Part shown: one piece after another, positions 1 to 5,405 of the stretch | Layout: every line of letters begins with the position of its first letter | Position numbering within the stretch: position 1 is the stretch's first letter | Source: Bacillota bacterium | GTDB taxonomy: Bacteria; Bacillota; Sulfobacillia; RBS10-35; JAJYVM01 | DNA length: 7,932 nucleotides | Direction of reading: 5' to 3' | NCBI GenBank assembly: GCA_021792015.1 | Contig: JAJYVM010000063.1 | Coordinates: 4,968-12,899, forward strand | Translations under genes and position numbers: made by a program | The notes under the pieces: generated by a model | What the model was told of the DNA's origin: nothing | What the model saw: only the letters and a program-made list of their open reading frames with translations | Database searches by the model: none

Positions 1-1427
1 CCGCCGTGCGGCGGCAGCTGCAGGTCGCGCAGCTCGGGCACCACCTCCAGCGCCTGCCGCAGCTGGTCGGCCTCCACGTAGTACGGCACGCGCTTGCTGA
101 CGCGGTCCAGTTCCTCGGCCGGAAAGCCGAGCACCCGGCCCAGCTCCCGCACGGCCGCGCGGGCGCCGAAGGTGTTGTGGGCGGCGACAGCCGCCACGCG
201 ATCCTGGCCGTATCGCCCGACGACGTACTCGGCCACCCGGTCGCGATGGCGCGCGTCGAAGTCGAGGTCGATGTCCGGCGCCTCCGCCCGCTCCTCGGAG
301 AGGAAGCGCTCGAAGAGGTGGCCCCGCCCGGCCGCATCCACGTCCGTGATGCCGAGCACAAACGCGACGGCGCTGTCCGCCGCGCTGCCGCGCCCCGACA
401 CACGGATCCCCTGCCCCTTCGCCCACCCCGCCACGTCCGCCACACAGAGGAAGTAGTCCGCGAAGCCGAGGCGCCCGATGATGCCCAGCTCGTGCTCCAG
501 GCGCGCCACCACCGCGGCGCTGGGCGGCCCGCCGCAGCGCCGGATCGCCCCCGCCTCCACCTGCCGGCGCAGCACGACCTCCGGCGGCACCCCGCCCGGC
601 ACGGGGAAGTGCGGGTAGCGGCTGCCGCCGAGCTCGAGCGGGCTTGCGCAGCCCTCGGCGATCTCCGCCGCCCGGCGCAGGGCCCCCGGATCGCCGACGG
701 CGGCCAGCACCTCCGCGGCGCCCTTCAGGTAGCGCTCGGCGTTGAAGGCGCGCGCGGGGTGGAGGTCGTCGAGCGTGCAGCGCAGCCGCACGCAGGTCAG
801 AAGGTCGGCCACCCACGCCTGCTCCGGCGCCGCGTAGTGGACGTTGCCCGTGGCGACGGTCGGCAGGTGCAGGCGCTCGCCCAGCTCGCTGAGCTGCCGG
901 ATGAGGCGGCCGTTGCCCGGCAGCCGATCGGCCGGCAGCTCCAGGTGGAAGCGGCCCGGCCCGAACATGTGGGCGTAGCGTGCGGCGGCCTGCGCCGCCG
1001 CATCATAGCGACCCGCCAGGATCTGCGCCGCGATCTCCCCGCGCCGGCACCCAGAGAGCCCGATCAGGGCCGGCGCCGCCTCCGCCAGGCTCTCCTGGCT
1101 CACGGCCGGCGCGTTGCGCGGGTGCTCGAGGTGCGCACGGCTGATCAGCCGGCAGAGCACCGCGTAGCCGGATGCATCCGGTGCCAGCAGCGTCAGGTGC
1201 GCGCCGCCAACCAAGCTCACCTCCGCGCCGAGGAGCGCCTTCAGGCCTTGGCTCCGGCAGGCCTGCAGAAACGGCACGGCGCCGGAGAGCGTGTCGTGGT
1301 CGGTGAGGGCCAGGGCCGCCATGCCAAGCGACGCCGCCCGCGCGCAGAGGGCATCGGCCGTGGCGGCCGCATCCAGCCGCGAGAAGGGCCCGTGCACGTG
1401 CAGGTGGACGAACGGTGGCGTCTTCAT
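1..1427 (-). CDS. dnaE2: Error-prone DNA polymerase III alpha subunit, DnaE2/ImuC type (partial, C-terminus beyond window)
   Basis: This is the N-terminal 475 residues of a C-family DNA polymerase, the predicted catalytic polymerase of translesion synthesis in the cytoplasm. A PHP domain comes first: HLHVH at residues 8-12, LTDHDTLSG at 41-49, LGAEV at 66-70 and TGNVHY at 193-198. Polymerase palm motifs follow: GRGSAADS at 345-352, GITDVDA at 359-365, and PDIDLDF at 384-390, whose D385 and D387 match the first two catalytic aspartates of DnaE. The stretch LLTCVRLRCTLDD to FNAERYLK (about 209-235) resembles DnaE2 rather than replicative DnaE. The context, downstream of imuB-like and DUF6504-like genes and a LexA box, also favours DnaE2. 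The ATG lies 6 nt after the hicB TAG stop (spacer CCGGCC) with no good ribosome site, so translation is probably coupled to hicB. The third catalytic Asp, fingers, OB domain and C-terminus are outside the window. The family is certain; the DnaE2 subtype is likely. Confidence 0.92.
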   Translation of the reverse strand, partial: MKTPPFVHLHVHGPFSRLDAAATADALCARAASLGMAALALTDHDTLSGAVPFLQACRSQGLKALLGAEVSLVGGAHLTLLAPDASGYAVLCRLISRAHLEHPRNAPAVSQESLAEAAPALIGLSGCRRGEIAAQILAGRYDAAAQAAARYAHMFGPGRFHLELPADRLPGNGRLIRQLSELGERLHLPTVATGNVHYAAPEQAWVADLLTCVRLRCTLDDLHPARAFNAERYLKGAAEVLAAVGDPGALRRAAEIAEGCASPLELGGSRYPHFPVPGGVPPEVVLRRQVEAGAIRRCGGPPSAAVVARLEHELGIIGRLGFADYFLCVADVAGWAKGQGIRVSGRGSAADSAVAFVLGITDVDAAGRGHLFERFLSEERAEAPDIDLDFDARHRDRVAEYVVGRYGQDRVAAVAAHNTFGARAAVRELGRVLGFPAEELDRVSKRVPYYVEADQLRQALEVVPELRDLQLPPHG

Positions 1428-1433
1428 GGCCGG

Positions 1434-1790
1434 CTACCGGTCTTGGCGTCCCACCGCCCGCGCCAACTCACAGACGACATACTGGTTGAGGCTCACGCCC
1501 TCGGTACCGGCCGCCCGCAGCAGATCCCGGTGGAGGGAGCGGGGCAGGCGCACCAGGATGCGCGCAGGGTCGGCCGCCACGTGGGGAAGCGGCACAGGCC
1601 GGCCGGCCGCCAGCGCGGTGGAAATCCACGCGCGCATCGCATCCCGCGCCATATCGTCAACTTCGGCCCATGATTCCGCCTGCGTCACGCAGCCTGGCAG
1701 CTCCTCGACCGCGGCGACGTAGCCGCCGGTTGGGTCTGCCGTGACGCGCACGGTGTAGGGCAGGCCGAGGTAGCCTTCGACGGTGTCCAA
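1434..1790 (-). CDS. hicB: HicB-family antitoxin with ribbon-helix-helix domain
   Basis: Predicted HicB antitoxin, which binds and neutralises the HicA toxin encoded just upstream and usually represses its own operon. From a TTG start it has 118 residues. The HicB partial RNase-H-like fold shows as TVEGYLGLPYTVRV (3-16), GGYVAAVEELPGCVTQAES (22-40) and an AMRAWISTALAAGRPVPLP helix region (about 51-69). A C-terminal ribbon-helix-helix DNA-binding segment, ARILVRLPRSLHRDLLRAAG followed by EGVSLNQYVV, spans about 76-106. The start is uncertain. The TTG fits the family's usual N-terminus but has no clear Shine-Dalgarno. A good AAGGAG site (1845-1850) lies 6 nt before an in-frame ATT at 1838 inside the end of hicA; that start would give 134 residues. 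The gap to the hicA stop is 28 nt from the TTG, and dnaE2 begins 6 nt after the hicB stop. GC is about 63-75%, higher than in hicA. Confidence 0.88.
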   Translation of the reverse strand: MDTVEGYLGLPYTVRVTADPTGGYVAAVEELPGCVTQAESWAEVDDMARDAMRAWISTALAAGRPVPLPHVAADPARILVRLPRSLHRDLLRAAGTEGVSLNQYVVCELARAVGRQDR

Positions 1791-1818
1791 CCGCGACGAA
1801 GTGGAGGTGGCGGCGGGC

Positions 1819-2091
1819 TCATCGGTGTTCTTCGTAATCGTCGTCTCCTTCTGGGATATCCAAGTCCTCCAAAACCTCCATGACGCGACGAACATAGACC
1901 GGCTTGACGGATCCGCCATGGCGGACAACCGTCAACACGGTGTCACCCAGCATGTACACGTAGTGACTTGACCCACCACTCGGCTGTCGACGAACAAATC
2001 CCCACCGTCGCAACAGTCGATCCAGCTCCTCGAACCGTACCGAGCCTGGATTACGCAGTGCCCGCTCATACAGCTTGCGCAGCTGACTCAA
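1819..2091 (-). CDS. hicA: HicA-family mRNA interferase toxin
   Basis: Predicted HicA toxin, a small double-stranded-RNA-binding-fold ribonuclease that cleaves mRNA and is held inactive by HicB. From a TTG start it is 90 residues. It matches the family along its length: LRKLYERALRNPGSVRFEEL (4-23), RRWGFVRRQ (28-36), GGSSHYVY (39-46) with H43 as the expected catalytic histidine, and VRHGGSVKPVYVRRVMEVLE (56-75). The acidic tail EGDDDYEEHR is an unusual extension. No in-frame ATG precedes the conserved core. The TTG at 2091 overlaps the TGA of a possible 12-codon leader (TTGA), and a GTG at 2151 would add 20 residues of doubtful character. hicB follows, the usual toxin-first order. GC is about 56-60%, well below the 70-85% of the flanking polymerase genes, which suggests separate acquisition. 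Confidence 0.85.
   Translation of the reverse strand: MSQLRKLYERALRNPGSVRFEELDRLLRRWGFVRRQPSGGSSHYVYMLGDTVLTVVRHGGSVKPVYVRRVMEVLEDLDIPEGDDDYEEHR
1845..1850 (-). promoter_or_regulatory. Strong Shine-Dalgarno AAGGAG in the hicB frame without ATG/GTG/TTG
   Basis: On the minus strand AAGGAG is followed by ACGACG and then ATT in the hicB reading frame (ATT at 1838-1836). The site lies within the last codons of hicA, where it encodes part of Pro-Glu-Gly-Asp. The motif and spacing are seen directly. Its use for initiation at ATT is inference, because ATT starts are rare (known from infC and pcnB in E. coli). Confidence 0.35.
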
Positions 2092-2126
2092 CGACCTGTG
2101 ATCTCGCTTACTGTTGATGATATCAT
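2088..2126 (-). CDS. Possible 12-codon leader peptide upstream of hicA
   Basis: ATG at 2126-2124 opens a 12-codon frame, MISSTVSEITGR, ending in TGA at 2090-2088. A GGAGGA site (2137-2142) lies 10 nt upstream. Its stop overlaps the putative hicA TTG start as TTGA, the geometry expected for termination-reinitiation coupling. No homology can be judged at this length. Alternatively, this is the true hicA start displaced by an indel, or the frame is not translated and the Shine-Dalgarno serves another start. The sequence arrangement is seen directly; translation is inference. Confidence 0.4.
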   Translation of the reverse strand: MISSTVSEITGR

Positions 2127-2136
2127 ATGCGATATC
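2117..2136. repeat. AT-rich palindromic cluster in the hicA leader, possible HicB operator
   Basis: The plus strand contains GATATC twice (2119-2124 and 2131-2136), 12 nt apart, around CATATG (2124-2129). The perfect 10-bp palindrome ATGATATCAT occupies 2117-2126. Such symmetric AT-rich sequence is striking in a roughly 70% GC window and sits where an autoregulating ribbon-helix-helix antitoxin such as HicB could bind. It also overlaps the leader ATG and lies next to GGAGGA, so it could affect translation. The repeats are seen; the operator role is inference. Confidence 0.4.
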
Positions 2137-2142
2137 TCCTCC
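2137..2142 (-). promoter_or_regulatory. Ribosome binding site GGAGGA before the hicA leader
   Basis: GGAGGA lies between the DUF6504-like stop (2157) and the ATG at 2126, with 10 nt between site and ATG. It is the only good Shine-Dalgarno upstream of hicA. It points to a frame different from hicA, so it bears on which start is used. Confidence 0.6.
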
Positions 2143-2156
2143 GAGACGCACCCTAC

Positions 2157-2420
2157 TCAGTCGAACGCGCGGTACACGGCCGCCGCCCCGTCCGGCCCCA
2201 CGGCCAGCTCGAAGATGTCGCCCTCCGCCGTGCGCACGCGGTAGAAGGTCCGCTGCGGCGCCCGACCCGGGGGCTCGCCGCGCTCCCACCAGGCCTCCTG
2301 GTAGACCCACGTCTCCAGCACCTCGGCGATGCGGCGCCAGCGCCGCTCCCAGCGGAAGGCCGCCGGCCGGCCGGCCGGGTCCGCCCGCAGCTCGACCGGC
2401 TGGTCGAGGATGCGCGTCAT
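2157..2420 (-). CDS. DUF6504-like small protein of the mutasome cassette
   Basis: An 87-residue protein with a tryptophan-rich core: AFRWERRWRRIAEVLETW (21-38), QEAWWERGEP (41-50) and TFYRVRTAEGDIFELAVG (58-75). This pattern, a beta-rich domain in which a conserved W precedes a basic strand, a VLETW turn and an AWW, resembles the uncharacterised DUF6504 family. From memory, that family is often encoded beside ImuB-like and DnaE2 polymerases in high-GC Gram-positives; no search was run. The ATG at 2420 overlaps the imuB TGA as ATGA, showing tight translational coupling. An earlier in-frame ATG at 2507 lies deep inside imuB and is unlikely. Biochemical function is unknown; a role as a polymerase accessory factor is inferred from position only. 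Confidence 0.75.
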   Translation of the reverse strand: MTRILDQPVELRADPAGRPAAFRWERRWRRIAEVLETWVYQEAWWERGEPPGRAPQRTFYRVRTAEGDIFELAVGPDGAAAVYRAFD

Positions 2421-3589
2421 GGCGACACACGCCACGGGTCGAGGAGGGCCAGCATCGCCTCGTGGCGGCGGAGCCAGACGGGGCGCATGCCGCCATCGCC
2501 GCCCCACCCGCGGCGGAGGCTCTGGCGCGGCAGGCGCTCGAGCAGCCCCTCCAGCGCCTGGCCGTCCGGACGGCCCGCCGCGAACAGGTCCAGCGCGCGG
2601 ATGGGCAGCGCGTCGAGATCGGCGAGCACGACCTCCAGCGCGCCGGCCGGCTCGCGACAGGTCCGCGCCGCCTCCGCCGCCAGGGCCGCGGCGGCCCGCG
2701 CCAGCAGGTCAGCCCCGCTGCGCGGGGACTTCCACACCCGCGAGCGCTCGCCGGGGCCGGCCCCCAGCAGGCGCAGGGTGCGGACGCCCTCCCCCGGCTG
2801 GAGCCAGGCGCCCGCCCGCCGGGCCAGGTCCGACGCGACGGCGGCCCACCGCGCGGGGGGCAGGCCGTCGGCGAACGCGCGGCGGGCCTGGAGCGTGCGC
2901 GGCGGGAAGAGCGCCCGCACGGGCCGGAGGTCCTGGCCGAGGCAGAGGGCGCGCAGGCGCGGCCCATCCCGCCCGAAGCGGGCCAGCAGGGCGGATTCGG
3001 GCACCTCCGCCACCTGTCCGCAGGCGTATAGCGCCATGTCGTGCAGCCGGCGCAGCAGCGGCGCGGCAATCAGCCCCTGCGCGGCCAGATCGGCGAGCGG
3101 CAGGGACGACAGCAACCGCCCCCGCGCCCGTGGGCCGTCCACCCAGGCGATGCCCGGCTCGGGCGGGCAGACGGCCCGCGCCAGCATCCGGCTGTCCGCC
3201 AGGCCGGCGGCAAGGTCGGCACGCGGCAGGGCATCGCGAACGGCAAGGGCGAGCGCGGCAACCTCCGCCCGCGGCGGCGCGCCGGCGGACCAGGCGGCGT
3301 ACGCCTCCGGACGGCCGTCCGGGTCCGGCTCGACCCGGGCGGCGGCCTCCGCCAGCAGGCGCCAGGCGCCCGTGAGCCGGTCGGCCATGGCGGCCGGATC
3401 GAAGGCGGTCCAGGTCGCCTCGGGGCAGACGGTGCGGGCGGCGGCGGCGCTCTGGCCGGACCGGACGCCGAGCGCGCGCGCCGTTCGGTTGGCGTCCCAC
3501 ACGGTGCCGCCCTGGAGGACGAGCGCCGGCGCTTGCCCCGAATCGCCGAGCAGGCCGTGGAAGCGAAAGAGACCCACCCATCGCGGCAT
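2417..3589 (-). CDS. imuB: ImuB-like Y-family DNA polymerase homologue, probably catalytically inactive
   Basis: A 390-residue Y-family polymerase homologue, thought to act as a beta-clamp-binding adaptor for DnaE2 during SOS mutagenesis. Seen features: a fingers/palm segment VWDANRTARALGVRSGQ (30-46) followed by CPEATW, where active DinB proteins have a similar NYxAR..GVRSGM block; a palm region around VEPDPDGRPEAYAAW (87-101); a thumb/helix-hairpin-helix-like segment LRRLHDMALYACGQVAEVPE (179-198) leading into LLARFG; and a C-terminal little-finger-like region. The first catalytic aspartate is absent: strand one reads WVGLFRFHG. The SIDE motif is degenerate, with only E95 plausibly retained. 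The ATG at 3589 is chosen because GAGGTG (3597-3602) lies 7 nt upstream and because an earlier in-frame ATG at 3613 falls inside the -10 box. The stop overlaps the next gene (ATGA). No imuA-like gene precedes it; a MOSC gene does. Confidence 0.85.
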   Translation of the reverse strand: MPRWVGLFRFHGLLGDSGQAPALVLQGGTVWDANRTARALGVRSGQSAAAARTVCPEATWTAFDPAAMADRLTGAWRLLAEAAARVEPDPDGRPEAYAAWSAGAPPRAEVAALALAVRDALPRADLAAGLADSRMLARAVCPPEPGIAWVDGPRARGRLLSSLPLADLAAQGLIAAPLLRRLHDMALYACGQVAEVPESALLARFGRDGPRLRALCLGQDLRPVRALFPPRTLQARRAFADGLPPARWAAVASDLARRAGAWLQPGEGVRTLRLLGAGPGERSRVWKSPRSGADLLARAAAALAAEAARTCREPAGALEVVLADLDALPIRALDLFAAGRPDGQALEGLLERLPRQSLRRGWGGDGGMRPVWLRRHEAMLALLDPWRVSP

Positions 3590-3596
3590 GTGAAGC

Positions 3597-3602
3597 CACC
3601 TC
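3597..3602 (-). promoter_or_regulatory. Shine-Dalgarno GAGGTG for imuB, decides the start
   Basis: GAGGTG sits 7 nt upstream of the ATG at 3589 and matches the 16S anti-Shine-Dalgarno well. This fixes the start at 3589 rather than 3613. Confidence 0.8.
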
Positions 3603-3611
3603 GGTGGGCCC

Positions 3612-3640
3612 ATTATACGAACGCGTGTTCTGTTTTACAA
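3612..3640 (-). promoter_or_regulatory. Sigma-A-type promoter of the imuB-hicAB-dnaE2 operon
   Basis: On the minus strand a -35 element TTGTAA (3635-3640) and a perfect -10 TATAAT (3612-3617) are separated by exactly 17 bp. The promoter lies in the 69-bp gap between the MOSC stop and the imuB ATG, one of the few AT-rich stretches in the window. Transcription should start a few bases downstream of 3612, leaving a short leader that contains the imuB ribosome site. No other clear promoter was found before dnaE2. Confidence 0.85.
3619..3630. promoter_or_regulatory. LexA/DinR (Cheo) box inside the imuB promoter spacer
   Basis: The palindromic half-sites GAAC-N4-GTTC are perfect. The 14-mer at 3618-3631, CGAACGCGTGTTCT, matches the Gram-positive LexA consensus CGAACRNRYGTTYC at 13 of 14 positions. 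The site lies wholly between the -35 and -10 elements, so bound LexA should block RNA polymerase. Match and placement are read directly; SOS regulation is a strong inference supported by the polymerase genes downstream. Confidence 0.9.
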
Positions 3641-3658
3641 CTGGGAGATGGTGGTGGC

Positions 3659-4492
3659 TCAGTCGCCCAGCAGCCGGACCTCATCCCCGCACCGCAGGCG
3701 CCCGGACCGCGCCACCCGAGCATACACCCCCACACAGGCCACTTTCCCGAGCCCGGGGATCTCGACCCGGCTCCACGCCGCCGGAATCCGCAGGGCGTCC
3801 AGATCGCGCGGCAGCTCGCCGTGCGCCAGCGTGGGCACCGAGCAGCGCGGGGTGGACACCAGCACCTCCAGCTCCACCTCGGCGCCGACCGCAAGACGCC
3901 GCCCGGCCCAGGCCGCCTCCACAAGCCCGACGCCGTCCGTCTCGACAACGAGGTTCGGCCGGTAGCGCTCGGCCTGGATCACCCCGCGCGGGCTCAGCTC
4001 CCCCAGCCGCGCCAGCGTCGACGTCGTGACCAGGTGCACGGGCGCGTAGTCGAAGAAGGTTCCGGGAGGCGCCACGCCGCCGATCCGGCTCTCCTGCACG
4101 GCCACCTCCGCGTCGACCCCGTGCAGCAGAACCTCCTCCGGAACGGCTCGCTGCAGCGTCGCCCCGGGCGGCGGCACCTCCGCCAGTGAGACCTCCCGCC
4201 CGAGAAAGCCCGCGAGCCGCGTCCCGGCACCGGGGTCGGATGTCATGACGGCCGTGCCGTCGGGGAAGCGCAGCGAGGTCTCCGGCGGGGCGCCGGATGC
4301 CGCGATGGCGAGCAGCGCGCGCCACAGCCGCGGGTGCTTGGCGCTGGCCACCCGGCCCGTGGCCTGATCCACGACGGCCAGCGCGCGGTCGCCCCAAAGG
4401 CCCCGCGCCGAAACGGCGACTTCGTCCAAGTCCTCGCCCAGCATGGACTTGACCGGATACCGGCGCACCCGGCTGAGATGTCCCACCATCAT
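3659..4492 (-). CDS. MOSC-domain protein (YcbX/mARC-like)
   Basis: A 277-residue protein with an N-terminal MOSC beta-barrel, VGHLSRVRRYPVKSMLGE (3-20) then GLWGDRALAVVD (31-42), and a C-terminal MOSC domain containing APVHLVTTSTLARL (150-163), YRPNLVVET (177-185) and RCSVPTLAHGELPRD (216-230). C217 is in the position of the family's conserved cysteine, which binds molybdenum cofactor or carries sulfur. Such proteins act in molybdenum-dependent reduction of N-hydroxylated compounds or in metal-sulfur cluster assembly; the substrate here is unknown, and no fused ferredoxin domain is present. The start ATGATG (4492/4489) directly precedes the conserved VGHL strand; an upstream in-frame ATG at 4549 would overlap the divergent HAD gene. 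A weak GGAG lies about 10 nt upstream. The gene reads toward the imuB operon but ends before its promoter and looks functionally unrelated to it. Confidence 0.88.
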   Translation of the reverse strand: MMVGHLSRVRRYPVKSMLGEDLDEVAVSARGLWGDRALAVVDQATGRVASAKHPRLWRALLAIAASGAPPETSLRFPDGTAVMTSDPGAGTRLAGFLGREVSLAEVPPPGATLQRAVPEEVLLHGVDAEVAVQESRIGGVAPPGTFFDYAPVHLVTTSTLARLGELSPRGVIQAERYRPNLVVETDGVGLVEAAWAGRRLAVGAEVELEVLVSTPRCSVPTLAHGELPRDLDALRIPAAWSRVEIPGLGKVACVGVYARVARSGRLRCGDEVRLLGD

Positions 4493-4536
4493 CGCGCGGG
4501 CGCTCCAGTCGCGCGGCCGCAGTACGATAAGGCAGT
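4493..4536. other. 44-bp divergent intergenic region (MOSC / HAD)
   Basis: This gap separates two divergent starts and must hold, or lie near, both promoters. I see no convincing -35/-10 pair. The only hints are a weak AAGG 4 nt before the HAD ATG and a GGAG before the MOSC start. The promoters may overlap the opposing coding sequences. Confidence 0.4.
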
Positions 4537-5405
4537 ATGACGCCGCCACAGGAGAATGCCGACCACCTCTTCATCACCGACCTCGACGGGACGCTGCTGC
4601 GCACGGACGAGAGCCTGTCGGACTTCGCCGTGGCGACGCTGAACGCCGCCATCGCGCAGGGCGTGCGGGTCACCTACTGCACATCGCGCAGCTTCTTCGC
4701 CGCCCGGCGGCTCTGCTCCCGCGTCGGCTTCCGGCTGCCCGCCATCGTGAGCAACGGCGCGTTCGCCATCGACCCCAACTCCGGCGCCGTCCTGCACGCC
4801 GCCGTGCTCGACCGGGGCCTGGCCATGCGCGTCCTGGACGCCGCGGCGCCGCGGGGCTGGTTGCCCTTTGTCTGCGGCGCGCAGGGCGGGCGCGAGATCG
4901 TCGCCTACCGCGAGCCCTGAGCCCGGCCCAGGCCGACTGGGTGGAGCGGCGCCGCCGGCGCCGCGATCCCCGCCTGACCCCCGTCGCCCGGCTCACGGCG
5001 CCCGAGGTCGTGTACGAGCTGCTCTTTCATGCCGGCGAGTCCGAGAGCCAGGCGCTCGTCACGTGGCTCGACGCCACGTTCGGTGCCGCCGTCGGCGCGA
5101 CGCGGATGGCCGAGACGTATTTCCCGGGCTGTTACAGCGTGGAGGTCGCCAACCCGGCGGCGAACAAGGCCGCCACCGTCCGCTGGCTCGCCGCGCACCT
5201 CAGCACCCCCGCCGAGCGCATCACCGTCTTCGGCGACAACCTCAACGACCTGCCCATGTTCCGGGTCGCCGGCCGCCGCATCGCGGTCGCCAACGCCCAG
5301 CCCGCGGTCCGGGCGGCGGCGGACCTGGTGATCGCCTCGAACGATGAGGATGGCGTGCCACGGTTCCTCGCGGCCGCGCAGCCGGCCGCGATCCCCGGCG
5401 CCTGA
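4537..5405 (+). pseudogene. Cof-type HAD (subclass IIB) hydrolase interrupted by a one-base frameshift
   Basis: Predicted haloacid dehalogenase-superfamily phosphatase acting on a small phosphorylated metabolite. The N-terminal frame (4537-4920, 127 residues) carries motif I TDLDGTLL with nucleophile D15 and acid D17, and motif II around CTSR with T49. It stops at TGA 4918-4920. The rest, a cap domain plus NKAATV (motif III lysine) and FGDNLNDLPMF (motif IV), continues in the -1 frame to TGA at 5403-5405. Restoring one C in the GAGCCCTGAGCCC run near 4915 joins the parts as YREPLSPAQADW and gives 289 residues, normal for Cof-type proteins. Both halves remain well conserved, so this is either a very recent mutation or a homopolymer sequencing error. 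No classical slippery heptamer is seen, making programmed frameshifting unlikely. Its exact substrate cannot be told. It is divergent from the MOSC gene and convergent with the glycosyltransferase gene. Confidence 0.85.

Noticed and set aside
6..1673. Long open frame on the plus strand opposite dnaE2 and hicB
   Set aside because: Composition is Arg/Ala/Pro/Gly-rich with no recognisable domain. It is the antisense shadow expected in very GC-rich DNA; the minus strand encodes clear PHP and polymerase motifs.
2118..2129. TATGAT as a -10 box for an internal hicA promoter
   Set aside because: TATGAT (2123-2128, minus strand) matches the -10 consensus at 5 of 6 positions, but no acceptable -35 hexamer lies 16-18 bp upstream, and the palindromes explain the AT-richness equally well.
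2127..3593. Long open frame on the plus strand opposite imuB and the DUF6504-like gene
   Set aside because: Low-complexity Arg/Ala/Ser translation with no family signal, antisense to a coherent Y-family protein.
3590..3613. Upstream in-frame ATG of imuB at 3613
   Set aside because: This ATG overlaps the -10 box TATAAT, so it would not lie on the transcript; the ATG at 3589 has GAGGTG 7 nt upstream.
4443..4902. Plus-strand open frame running into the C-terminal HAD half from inside the MOSC gene
   Set aside because: Before about 4915 this frame is antisense to the MOSC gene or out of frame with HAD motifs I and II; only the part after the frameshift is real.
4906..4925. Programmed -1 frameshifting in the HAD gene
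   Set aside because: No X-XXY-YYZ slippery heptamer and no obvious pseudoknot; a lost base in a C run is simpler.
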